A stretch of DNA of 64,000 nt, from positions 744,001 to 808,000 of the forward strand of contig JAKUDP010000001.1 of the NCBI GenBank assembly GCA_022570795.1, written 5' to 3'. Shown here in pieces: positions 42,862 to 52,206 of the stretch. Source of the stretch: Sphaerulina vaccinii (lineage: Eukaryota; Ascomycota; Dothideomycetes; Mycosphaerellales; Mycosphaerellaceae). The notes below the pieces were generated by a model that did no database searches, was not told the origin of the DNA, and saw only the letters and a list, made by a program, of their open reading frames with translations. The stretch's first letter is position 1. Every line of letters starts with the position of its first letter. Position numbers and translations under genes: made by a program.

Positions 42862-45483
42862 ATGTTCGACTTCAACATGAACATCGCGCGAGACACTAAT
42901 GATGGAGTACCTTCTATCTCAAAGCCTTGGCCAGTGAAGGACATCGTCTATGTTGCCATTGTGGGAGGCGTCTTTCTGGCAGCTTTGGTCGAATGGTTCC
43001 TCTGGCTGACGGCTTTCCTCTATTGTCTGGTCAAAGTCTTCATCAAGGCTGATGGCAAGACGAAGTGGTCAATCAGGATCTTGTCTCTCGTGCTTATGGT
43101 GTTCTTCGCCTGCATGCGGCTCGTCTTCCTCCCGATTATGGTCGTCACTCTTCCTCTACCATCACAAGTTGTTCAGTACTTCCCGAAGGACATGGTCAGC
43201 ATACTGCAATGGTTCGCCTTCTGGAGTTTTGCTGGGCTCCTGACAGTGCCATGGCTATTCTGTGTCTACCAATTGGTAACGCACAACATTGGCAGAGAGA
43301 AGAGGATCAAGACTGTGCTGGACGAACACTCGGCTCCGAAAGTGGTCATAGTTATGCCATGCTATAACGAAAAGCCAGAGACCCTGCTGCGCACTGTGGA
43401 CTCGATCGTGGACTGCGAATATCCTCCATCATGCATGCACATCTTCTTATCTTTCGATGGAGACAAAGAGAACGAGCTGTTTCTCAAGACCATCGACTGC
43501 CTTGGCGTCCCGATCACTTTGGAACACTACCCGAAGAGCATAGACGTCAAGTATCGGAAATGTAGAATCACTGTGTCAAGATTTCCTCATGGCGGAAAGC
43601 GAAGCTGCCAAAAGCGAACGTACAGATTGATCGACAAGGTGTATGAGAACTATCTGCGAAGGAACGACAATTTGTTCATGCTCTTTATCGACAGTGACTG
43701 CATTCTCGACAAGTACTGCATACAGAACTTCATGTATGAGATGAACCTCAAGCCTGGCAGCAAGCACAATATGCTAGCAATGACTGGTGTCATCACTTCG
43801 ACAACCAAGAAGAACTCCTTGATCACTGTTCTGCAGGACATGGAGTACATTCACGGCCAACTCTTCGAGAGATCCGTGGAAAGCGGCTGTGGTGCGGTGA
43901 CCTGCTTACCAGGAGCACTCACTATTCTGCGATTCTCGGCATTCCGGCAAATGGCGAAGTACTACTTTGCAGAAAAGGCAGAACAATGTGACGACATGTT
44001 CGACTATGGCAAGATGCATCTGGGAGAAGACAGGTGGCTCACGCATCTGTTCATGATCGGTGCTACCGAACGATACCAAATTCAGATGAATACGAGTGCA
44101 TTTTGCAAGACAGAAGCGGTGGAGACCTACAGAGGTCTATTGAAGCAGCGGCGAAGATGGTTCCTAGGCTTCATCACGAATGAAGCATGCATGCTTACAG
44201 ACATTCGCCTCTGGAAGCGCTACCCCTTACTGCTTCTGATCCGACTGGCGCAAAACACAATCCGGACGACAGCACTGCTCTTCTTCATCATGGTCATCTC
44301 CATTATCAGCACTTCCCAGAAGATAGCAAACCTGCCGGTCGGCTTCATAGCCGTCTCCTTGGGCCTCAACTGGGTACTCATGCTATACTTTGGCGCAAAG
44401 CTCGGACGATACAAGATCATGCTGTACCCACTCATGTTTGTGGTCAATCCGTTCTTCAATTGGCTATACATGTTGTATGGAATATGTACAGCATATGAGA
44501 GGACCTGGGGAGGACCACGAGCAGATGCTCTACAGGCTGATGAGAACACAACGCCAGCTCAAGTAGTGGCCAATGCAATCGCCAGTGGTGATGAACTCAA
44601 CATAAAGCCCGAGACGTTTCGAACCAAAGCAGAAAGTCGAGTACCACTGATGCCATCAGAGTCTCTAGACGGACGCTTCGCACCTGCTGAACAAATGCCA
44701 GGAGGCTTCTATCGACAAGTCAACAACTCAGCCGCATTGCGGTCTGACATGACGCCACGACAAGAAGAAGGTGCAAGCCACAGGGATAATTCACAGGACT
44801 CTTTCTCGTCTGAGTTCAGTTCTCGCGACTCACGAAACTCGCTGCCAATGCCAAGACGTGTCGAAAGCATTGTCGGGCCTGAAATCACGGCGGCCTACCA
44901 TGCTCGACAAGCAACGCAAAGACCTGCAGGCGGAGCTTTCTTCGAAACAGGACTGTTTGATGATGAAGCAGAACTTCGGCGCGAACTGGAGAAGCGGTCT
45001 AAGAGCCTCGACCGACCCGCTCGATATCACAGTCGCCCAGCGTCTGTAGAGAGTAACAGATCCGATATGTCGGAGGAGTCTGTGGAGATGCACTTTGCAC
45101 CACAACAACACATACCGGTCCAGCCTCCAGTACCCAGCTCGGCGCCAATTTCTAGACAGCCGGCTGTGAGAGTACCTACAACGCGTCCTCGAGATCCATC
45201 GCCAGCTCGTAGCAGATCTCCAACTAGGTTGGCAGTGCCTGCTCCTGCCGCGACACGGCTCGGCGCAAGTCCTTTGACACGCAAGAGTTACACCAGACTA
45301 GCGACTGACGACGCAGCTTCCACAGCTGGCTCTTCTACAGAGGTCGAAGTGAGAGTGCCTACGCGATCATCAATAGATGAGGAAATGCCCAGGGGGCGAC
45401 GAAGAAGGACGAGTATTGGGTTTGATGGCCGGAGAAGATTGAGCAAACAGCCTAGGGGGAGTCGGTCGTCGAGTAGAGCTTGA
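42862..45483 (+). CDS. Chitin synthase, division III, probably class VI (ChsD-like) (873 aa)
   Basis: Integral plasma-membrane GT2 enzyme that polymerises GlcNAc from UDP-GlcNAc into wall chitin. Single exon from MFDFNMNIARDT. Three hydrophobic segments lie in the first 140 residues (VAIVGGVFLAALVEWFLWL, ILSLVLMVFFACMRLVFLPI, WFAFWSFAGLLTVPWLFCVY). Catalytic motifs: MPCYNEKPETLL (about 165), SFDGD, the metal-binding DSD (about 275), CLPGALTILR, GEDRWLT (EDR, about 388) and QRRRW (about 428). Three or four more membrane segments follow, then a 290-residue Ser/Pro/Arg-rich tail with phosphosite-like stretches. There is no myosin head and no cytochrome b5 domain, which argues against classes IV, V and VII. 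The class call is from overall layout. Confidence 0.92.
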   Translation: MFDFNMNIARDTNDGVPSISKPWPVKDIVYVAIVGGVFLAALVEWFLWLTAFLYCLVKVFIKADGKTKWSIRILSLVLMVFFACMRLVFLPIMVVTLPLPSQVVQYFPKDMVSILQWFAFWSFAGLLTVPWLFCVYQLVTHNIGREKRIKTVLDEHSAPKVVIVMPCYNEKPETLLRTVDSIVDCEYPPSCMHIFLSFDGDKENELFLKTIDCLGVPITLEHYPKSIDVKYRKCRITVSRFPHGGKRSCQKRTYRLIDKVYENYLRRNDNLFMLFIDSDCILDKYCIQNFMYEMNLKPGSKHNMLAMTGVITSTTKKNSLITVLQDMEYIHGQLFERSVESGCGAVTCLPGALTILRFSAFRQMAKYYFAEKAEQCDDMFDYGKMHLGEDRWLTHLFMIGATERYQIQMNTSAFCKTEAVETYRGLLKQRRRWFLGFITNEACMLTDIRLWKRYPLLLLIRLAQNTIRTTALLFFIMVISIISTSQKIANLPVGFIAVSLGLNWVLMLYFGAKLGRYKIMLYPLMFVVNPFFNWLYMLYGICTAYERTWGGPRADALQADENTTPAQVVANAIASGDELNIKPETFRTKAESRVPLMPSESLDGRFAPAEQMPGGFYRQVNNSAALRSDMTPRQEEGASHRDNSQDSFSSEFSSRDSRNSLPMPRRVESIVGPEITAAYHARQATQRPAGGAFFETGLFDDEAELRRELEKRSKSLDRPARYHSRPASVESNRSDMSEESVEMHFAPQQHIPVQPPVPSSAPISRQPAVRVPTTRPRDPSPARSRSPTRLAVPAPAATRLGASPLTRKSYTRLATDDAASTAGSSTEVEVRVPTRSSIDEEMPRGRRRRTSIGFDGRRRLSKQPRGSRSSSRA

Positions 45484-46048
45484 GTACTGATGAAAAGTGG
45501 TGATTACGAATGAAAAGCGTTCTTTGTAGATACTGTGATGCATACCGATCATATGCTGCCTCCTATTTCGCCTCCCTTCCTCAGTACGACTGGGGTGAGC
45601 TTAGGTCGTCGAGCGAAGCCGCCCGAGCGAGCAAGTATCTCCGAAAGCGAACTTCGAGTCTTGCGACCGCCAACTGTATGCGGTGTTCAGTACGATCATG
45701 AGCTGAACAGGCCCATCCCTCCTAAGTGAGCCGCCTCAGCAAGCTCGAGGTCCTCCCACCCTTCTACCATCCATAGTGTAGGTCGTGACGCCGTGCGCCA
45801 ACACGAGCGTCCTTGCGATCTTGCGCGATGCGAAGTGCTCAGGCGACCAGGGAGCATCGGTACCGACACACTCCGTGTACAGTCCGTTCATCGATCGTGA
45901 AGGCGAGTGATGGTGACAGCCTGAGAGTCTCATACTGCATGCTCCGGTATGCTAGCACAGCACAAGTTGCTCGCGAAGAGCCTTCTGAGAGGGAGCCAGG
46001 TAGCAAGTCCTCATGCATCTTCTTGCAATGTCCATATCGATCTGCCCT
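45484..46048. other. Convergent intergenic region chitin synthase / FYV7
   Basis: Likely both 3' UTRs; nothing else recognised. Confidence 0.5.
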
Positions 46049-46742
46049 TCATCCTTCACTCATCATCCTCTTCACCTTGTCCAACAAAGGCTGACTCTCC
46101 CTTCCCAACTTCCTCTGACCATTCTTTCCTCCAGTCCTCGCCTTCGCCATCTGTTTTCTGAACTTCTCTCTTTCCGCAATCTTGATCTCTCTCTGCCTCT
46201 GTCCTTCTTCGCGCTCCAGTCGTCGCTGTTCAGCTTCAGCTTTGCGCTGCTGTGCCTGCTCGTACTCCTTCCTGAAGGGCGCTTCCTTGGGTCTTCGTTC
46301 TCGAGGTTTGCGCTCTCGTCGCTGCGATGACTGGAATTCATGATACTGTTCATCCTGGTCCAAGAGAGTTTGGCGTTCAGGCTGGGGCGCTACCGTTGTT
46401 GGCTCGTCCTTTTCCTGTTCTTGTTCTTGTTCCTGCTGCTCGAGTTCTGCTGCCATGGAGGCGGGAATGGGGATGCTTTCTTCCTGCTTCTCGGGCACTT
46501 TGCCTTGCTTCTTTAGCTTTTCATAGTCTTTCCATATCTTCGCCTTGCCAATCAGGTCGGCCTTGATCTTTTGGACTGCTCTTCGTTAGCAACCTGCGCA
46601 TACTGAGTGCTGTACCTTGAAGCCTACCTTTGCGTCTATGGGTCCCGTCTGGCAGATTTGCTGGACCGACCTGGAAGCCTTTCTTGACGCGCTTCTTTTC
46701 GCCACCGTCGTCGCCATCGCGCTTTCTCTTTTCTGCAGACAT
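46049..46742 (-). CDS. FYV7: FYV7-family rRNA-processing protein, two exons (213 aa)
   Basis: Nucleolar protein required for 20S pre-rRNA maturation in yeast. Exons are 46628-46742 and 46049-46575, with a 52-bp phase-1 intron. The product is highly charged: MSAEKRKRDGDDGGEKKRVK, then GPANLPDGTHRRKVQKIKAD and LIGKAKIWKDYEKLKKQ, the conserved N-terminal block. After a Gln/Glu repeat (EQQEQEQEQEKDE) comes a long helix (AEAEQRRLEREEGQRQREIK) and the C-terminal signature MAKARTGGKNGQRKLGRESQ followed by LLDKVKRM. Length fits filamentous FYV7 proteins. It is divergent from the Atos-like gene. Confidence 0.88.
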
Positions 46743-47271
46743 TCCGTATTGTGCAGTTGTTGATGCGAGGTTGCTCAGTAGAAAATGTCCTAGTCGAGGC
46801 TAGATTGTCTCCACAGCGGGATCTACCCGACGATAACGACGATAACGCACATCACGAGGACGAGGTTCGGGAAAGCACGTCAATGCTTTGGTGCAGATGA
46901 CTCGTCCTTTGAAGAGGAGAAAGCGGAGGAGGAGATAGCGAGAAAGAGATAATACCTCACCTCACCTCATCTTCCTATTTCCTAGTATGTGAGAGATACC
47001 ATCACAGTCTCGACCGTCCCTCTCCCGTCATCCAACGAGACCATCGGGGTGGTGCACACCTGAAACAGAAACAGGTATTACTCTTATTCACCGCAGACGT
47101 CTTCCTTGTTCGTCCCACTTCCTCAGGAGAGTCGTCAGTGCTGTGACAACAAACAGAAGAAGAGCCACAAGAAGCGTGTGATCAAACATCTGAGAAGTGG
47201 TATAGCACTGCATCTACCTCCGAGGGTGACTACAGAGAGCTCGGGGCCAGATTCGTGGCTCCGAGCAAGTG
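46743..47271. promoter_or_regulatory. Divergent promoter region FYV7 / Atos-like gene
   Basis: 529 bp between head-to-head genes. A purine-rich GAGGAGAAAGCGGAGGAGGAG block lies near 46913-46933 and a short CGATAACGACGATAACG repeat near 46831-46847. No TATA box is obvious. Confidence 0.45.
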
Positions 47272-49647
47272 ATGGCCGTGAATAACGACTGTCCTGCATG
47301 TCAGCCAACATACGGGCAGTCGTCAAGCACGGGGAACAATGAGCAGGATGGGAATGTGTCGAGATTGAGGGCGGTAAGCCCAGAGAATGGTAGATCAAGT
47401 CCGACTATCTACAATCCATACTACACTGGACGACCACGAACGCCTGCCAATGGAGCCAAGTCGAGTGCGATAGATCGGCAGGAACTCATAAGGAGAATAA
47501 AGAGCGGCTCGAGGCCTGCATCTCCTGAGCTGGAGAGACCTCATTCGAACGAGTATAGCCGTCTCGTGAAGATCAAGAGTAGGGAATCAAGACCAGTCTC
47601 ACCTGAGATTGACAGGCCAGCATCGAATGAAGGGCAGCGGAAGCGAAGATCACCTGTATCTTCTCAAATACTGCCAGAAGTTCAAGATGCCAGACCACAG
47701 TCACCGGAAGTACAGCAGGACAATCAGGCAATGGGCCTCCAGATCGAAAGACCAAGATCAGCGCTACATCGTGGCGACTTTCGAGAGCAGACAACTTCTT
47801 CCTTCGAGCAGTTTGGCAATCGTACTCCGATCAGGGAAGAGCAGCAGACTGTGCTCTCGACTCCACCGGTCGTACCATGGCATCCAGCCTTTCCAGCAGC
47901 ATTTAGACAGCACCACGAAGACACAGGCGTTACACGTACCGAAAAGTCCATACCAGTACCACGTCCTGAACGACCTCGTGCAGTATCGAATGCTTCAGGT
48001 TCACTTGCCGGAAGCTTCGTCTATAAGCCTCCTACCAGCCCGCTCGTGCAGTCTTCACGACCTGATACGCCAGAACCGCCATTGCGTGACCATTCTCGAA
48101 GCCCAGACAAAAGCCGTCGACATACGTTTTCGCCGCGATCGTTTCAGCGTTTTCAATCGTCTCTTGATTACCCAACGACAGCACGTATTGCGCCACCACT
48201 GCGCTCAGAGAAGACCTTTCCCTACCAGGCACATCAGCCTAGACGTTCTGTGAACCCAGACTCTCCATATGTCAGCCTTCCTCAGTCACCATTCGCAGGG
48301 CCAAGACGGCCTTCCATCACAGACTCGCCGCTCCACCATGCTCCGCTTGTCGGATCCTACGAAGAGTCCATTCTTCGAGGTCGAATGTCTACCACGCCAT
48401 CGAAGCCACTCAACTTCATGGCGCAGATTGGTGTTCTTGGAAGAGGCGATTGCAAGGCGAATCTGAAATGCCCACCACACGTACATGTCCCATTTCCTGC
48501 CGTGTTTTACAGCTATGGCGGTGCAACCAAGACACCAGCACTTGACCAGCCCAGTCCGTATGTGGGATTGGTAGACCTTGAGAACAGCCTACCAAACCCC
48601 GAGCAGGCGCGCGACAGACGACGCGAAAGAGTGCAGGCAACCACACACAGCAACACAGGAAGTCGTGCTAGTTCTCCGACCGGGTCAGGATCGGATGCAA
48701 CAAAACGACGTAAACGCACGAAACAGAAGCGTCGCTCTGGCTCACCAAAAGCACCACCTGGAGGTAGCTATCGCATCCCGCAGCAAGGTCAGCTTCAGAT
48801 CGTGCTCAAGAATCCCAACAAGACTGCAGTCAAGCTGTTCTTGGTACCTTACGATCTATCAGACATGGAAGCTGGTCAAAAGACCTTTATACGTCAGCGC
48901 AGTTATTCGGCAGGTCCGATAATCGACATGCCATTGACTTCGCGCGCCAACTATGGAACAGACAGACCAGAAGCATCGCTCAGTCCTACAGGAGATCCGG
49001 CTGACAGACCCATGCTTCGCTACTTGATCCATTTGCACATCTGCTGTCCATCAAAAGGCAGATACTTCTTATACAAGTCAGTGCGAGTTGTCTTCGCCAA
49101 TCGAGTGCCAGATGGCAAGGAGAAGCTGCGCAACGAGATTCAGCTGCCCGAACCTAGGTACAGTGCCTACAAACCAGGCAGAGAATCGCATCTGAGCAGT
49201 GCAGTCAGCACACCTATGAAGGATGATACACGAAGACGAAGTGCGCTCGATCCAGCAATGGCCACTTCCAGGTGGCCGCCGCCAGCGCACCTAGCACAAT
49301 CTATGCCCTCCACAGACTATACAGTGCCACAGCCATACGATGTTCCTATGCCTACGCTTCCACGACACTTCACGACACTGCCAACTTTGCAGTCACGACC
49401 TGCCAGTCGCAGCTTCAGCGACAATATGGACGTGGATTCTGGCTCGCAAGGCACGCGATCGCCCATGTCTCCTACTTCCACTCAAGGAGATGAGATGACA
49501 CGAAGCATCCCCAGCCTGGACGATCCTTTTGTCTTCGAGCGTGACCGGAGCAGAGAGAGGCGAAGTGGGCATACTAATGGCAACGAGAGCTTGCTGAGCA
49601 AGAGATTGATGGACTTGGCATTTCAGAAACAGAGGGCGATGCGCTAA
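47272..49647 (+). CDS. Atos-like (FAM214-type) conserved protein (791 aa)
   Basis: Atos/FAM214 proteins carry a DUF4210 block and a C-terminal Atos domain; animal members act as nuclear regulators, while fungal ones are little studied. Single exon. The first 355 residues are disordered with repeated RPxSPEx/RP.S.E motifs (SRPASPELERPHS, SRPVSPEIDRPAS, ARPQSPEVQ), an internal peptide repeat. The DUF4210-like block follows: GSYEESILRGRMSTTPSKP, NFMAQIGVLGRGDCKANLKC and HVPFPAVFYSYGG. A basic NLS-like stretch (KRRKRTKQKRRSG) precedes the C-terminal domain (GQLQIVLKNPNKTAVKLFLV, PYDLSDMEAGQKTFIRQRSY, LRYLIHLHICCPSKGRYFLY). The end is Ser/Pro-rich. The start at 47272 is the first ATG in frame. Confidence 0.88.
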   Translation: MAVNNDCPACQPTYGQSSSTGNNEQDGNVSRLRAVSPENGRSSPTIYNPYYTGRPRTPANGAKSSAIDRQELIRRIKSGSRPASPELERPHSNEYSRLVKIKSRESRPVSPEIDRPASNEGQRKRRSPVSSQILPEVQDARPQSPEVQQDNQAMGLQIERPRSALHRGDFREQTTSSFEQFGNRTPIREEQQTVLSTPPVVPWHPAFPAAFRQHHEDTGVTRTEKSIPVPRPERPRAVSNASGSLAGSFVYKPPTSPLVQSSRPDTPEPPLRDHSRSPDKSRRHTFSPRSFQRFQSSLDYPTTARIAPPLRSEKTFPYQAHQPRRSVNPDSPYVSLPQSPFAGPRRPSITDSPLHHAPLVGSYEESILRGRMSTTPSKPLNFMAQIGVLGRGDCKANLKCPPHVHVPFPAVFYSYGGATKTPALDQPSPYVGLVDLENSLPNPEQARDRRRERVQATTHSNTGSRASSPTGSGSDATKRRKRTKQKRRSGSPKAPPGGSYRIPQQGQLQIVLKNPNKTAVKLFLVPYDLSDMEAGQKTFIRQRSYSAGPIIDMPLTSRANYGTDRPEASLSPTGDPADRPMLRYLIHLHICCPSKGRYFLYKSVRVVFANRVPDGKEKLRNEIQLPEPRYSAYKPGRESHLSSAVSTPMKDDTRRRSALDPAMATSRWPPPAHLAQSMPSTDYTVPQPYDVPMPTLPRHFTTLPTLQSRPASRSFSDNMDVDSGSQGTRSPMSPTSTQGDEMTRSIPSLDDPFVFERDRSRERRSGHTNGNESLLSKRLMDLAFQKQRAMR

Positions 49648-50194
49648 TAGTCGAATTTTCATGGAGTAACATAGCGAGGCGTTGGTGGAATGGACATAGA
49701 TTGGATATGGCGATATTGGTATACAGTCGGCTTGAACTGATCCTTGGGTGGACGCATGTATCAGCAGGTCACTACACTCCACTATTGCAGCTCTAGCATT
49801 CATGCAAGAAGCATCGTTACCATCTCCGCGGTATTGGTTGTCTAATAACCTCGCTAATAAGAGAGTTGTAGTGCCCCTTCGCGGTCGTGATCGTCATCAT
49901 AGAGCCACAAGCTGCCGATCCACACTCCAAGCTCTCAAGCTTCGAAGCCAAAAAGTAGCCAACTCCGACAAAGATGAACACAAATGACCGGAAACGGCAA
50001 ATAGCCATATAGGCATATATCCGGAACGTCACCGACTTGAGTGCACTTGCACGGGAGCTACTGGATGACCTCAATAACAATTGTGATCATATACCTTCAA
50101 TACTTCTCATCACCTCCGGGCATATTGCATTGCATCGCATTTCGTTGATCACTAACTTAACTCTGATGAAGAGAAGTCAACGCAAGCGAGCAAC
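49648..50194. promoter_or_regulatory. Region upstream of the Vgb-like gene
   Basis: Holds the Atos-like 3' UTR and promoter of the secreted propeller gene; no gene seen. Confidence 0.45.
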
Positions 50195-51388
50195 ATGCAT
50201 CTCGCCGCCCTGCCTTCGGCACTGGCATTACTGGCCGCCTCACTCGTCGTCGCACATCCAGTCACAGAAGAATCGAGAACAGAGGCGGACATCCTCTCAC
50301 AACATCAACGACTGTGGGACAAAAGAGCTGTGAATGCCAATGATACTAGCCGCTTCACTTTCTACACTCTCAAGACTCCAGTCGCAGGACCTTGCGATCT
50401 CGTAGAAGGACCTGACGGAGCGCTTTGGGGCCAAGGCATTCTGGACAACATCATCTTTCGAATTGACCCAAGTACTGGAACTATCGAAGAGTACCCTATA
50501 CCATTCACGACACCAATCTCAAACCAAACCATACCTGGAGTGCCAAGCATAGTCGCAGAAAGAGGAGCTTTCTCCTGTGCAATCAGAAGCGGAGCAGATG
50601 GAAACTTATACGCCGCGAACGGTCTACGAAACCAACTCGTCCGCATAGACCCAACAACACGCAAAATCCAAATCTTCACACCTCCAGGCACCGGCCTCCT
50701 AGGTAACCTCCAACCTTTCAACGACTTATACACTTCCCACGACGGAATGTGGTATACCCAAACAACCGGAAACGTATTCCAAAAGTTCGACTACAAAACC
50801 TCAAAGTTCACAACATACAACATCCCAACACCCCTAGCCCTTCCATTAGGCCTCTTCGTCGCCTCAGACCAGAAAGTCTACGTCGCAGAACTGCTAGCGA
50901 ACAAAATCTTAGTCCTCGATCGTAAGACGAAAAAGATTTCCGAGTATCCTCTTCCAGAACCACTACAAATGCCCGCTGTGATACGAGCTGAAAGGAATGG
51001 TTATGTATATTTCTCTCTGTTTCTTGGAAATGGGATCGGAAGGATTAATATGAAGAGTCACAAGATTGATCTCTTTCATACGAATGAATTGGCGGCACTT
51101 GGTGCTGAAGATACTATTGATCGTTATGGAGGTGTATATCTCAGTTTTTTCAATGTTGATGGTTTGAGTAGGTTGGATACTGATACGCTCAAGTTTAGTT
51201 TCATTCAGTTTCCGGAAGCGTTGGATTTGCCTGTGGCAGATGTACCGCCTTATGTTGATGTTGCTGTTAATTATGGACCGGGAGATGCGGTTTGGTTTAC
51301 GGATGTTAGTAGGAATCGGGTGGGGAGGTATGATATCAGTGGGTTGTATGGGTACATTTTTGAGATGGATGGTGATACACCTATATGA
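50195..51388 (+). CDS. Secreted virginiamycin B lyase-like / SMP-30-like beta-propeller (397 aa)
   Basis: Single exon. Residues 1-21 are a signal peptide (MHLAALPSALALLAASLVVAHP). The mature part has repeated blades of the form GPDGALWG, IDPSTGTIEEYPIP, SGADGNLYAANGLRNQLVRI, GMWYTQTTGNVFQKFD, VYVAELLANKILVLD and GPGDAVWFTDVSRNRVGRYD. This is the pattern of Vgb and NHL-type propellers. Bacterial Vgb opens streptogramin rings; fungal secreted members have no settled substrate, so that activity is not assumed. The codon style changes along the gene: C- and A-rich up to about 50950 and G- and T-rich after that, without breaking the frame. The gene could have a bacterial origin, but a fungal family of this type is also widespread. 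Confidence 0.85.
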   Translation: MHLAALPSALALLAASLVVAHPVTEESRTEADILSQHQRLWDKRAVNANDTSRFTFYTLKTPVAGPCDLVEGPDGALWGQGILDNIIFRIDPSTGTIEEYPIPFTTPISNQTIPGVPSIVAERGAFSCAIRSGADGNLYAANGLRNQLVRIDPTTRKIQIFTPPGTGLLGNLQPFNDLYTSHDGMWYTQTTGNVFQKFDYKTSKFTTYNIPTPLALPLGLFVASDQKVYVAELLANKILVLDRKTKKISEYPLPEPLQMPAVIRAERNGYVYFSLFLGNGIGRINMKSHKIDLFHTNELAALGAEDTIDRYGGVYLSFFNVDGLSRLDTDTLKFSFIQFPEALDLPVADVPPYVDVAVNYGPGDAVWFTDVSRNRVGRYDISGLYGYIFEMDGDTPI

Positions 51389-52206
51389 AGTCTTCATGAT
51401 CGATGATCGATTCAGCTTGTCAACTGCTGTTTCTTTCGAGTACTTGGATGTCCAATTGGAACGAAACCTGTCCGGCTCCTGGGAGAGAGAGGATTCGCCT
51501 TTTGTACCAGTCGGAGTGTACCATCTCAAATATGTCACATTTCCAAAATATCGTTAATTCGAACTTTTCGTCCTAGAGGTCTCGGAATATTGCCAACCCA
51601 CATCAAACTTCCCAAGCATTGTTTGTCGACCATATTCTGTCGACTAAATGCCTGCTTGGCATGTTTGACTAAGGCCCTCCCTGTCGCTGCCTCTCCCCGC
51701 TAGAGACAGCTAACCCTAAGGACGCTAAGCAATGCGTGCTGTCCAAGAGTCCACTTGATGGTAATACATGCACTGTAGACACATGTGCAATCGAGACGAA
51801 GCATCAAGGTCAGACAATACACATTTCATTTCGTAGTTACTGTTCAATATAACATATGTCCGTTGCTCATATCCATGTCCGCGTCCGTGGTTATACTCAT
51901 TACAAATGTTTCGTCGGCTGTGAAGCATCATTCCATTCCTCATGCTACCCTCCATATTGACCGCTGAACATAGCTCGAAGCGTGTACTTTTCTTTTCTGT
52001 TCTGTGGTTCCGTGTCTGACCCAGTGCACCAGAATTCCTCTTAGGAGGTCATCTGGGCATGAATTGAGTCCTGCTCGGTCGCGCCTCTTGCGCCACTTTC
52101 TGGGTTGACGTCAAAACGAGCGCTCACCCATCGTTGCGCTGATAATCGGCATTGCTTTGTGCGCGTGCACATCATGGTTTCGGGTTCTCTTCAGTGATAG
52201 TGTTGC
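51389..52206. other. Convergent intergenic region
   Basis: Between the ends of the Vgb-like gene and the minus-strand multi-TM gene. Short plus-strand frames are shadows or chance; no gene recognised. Confidence 0.5.
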
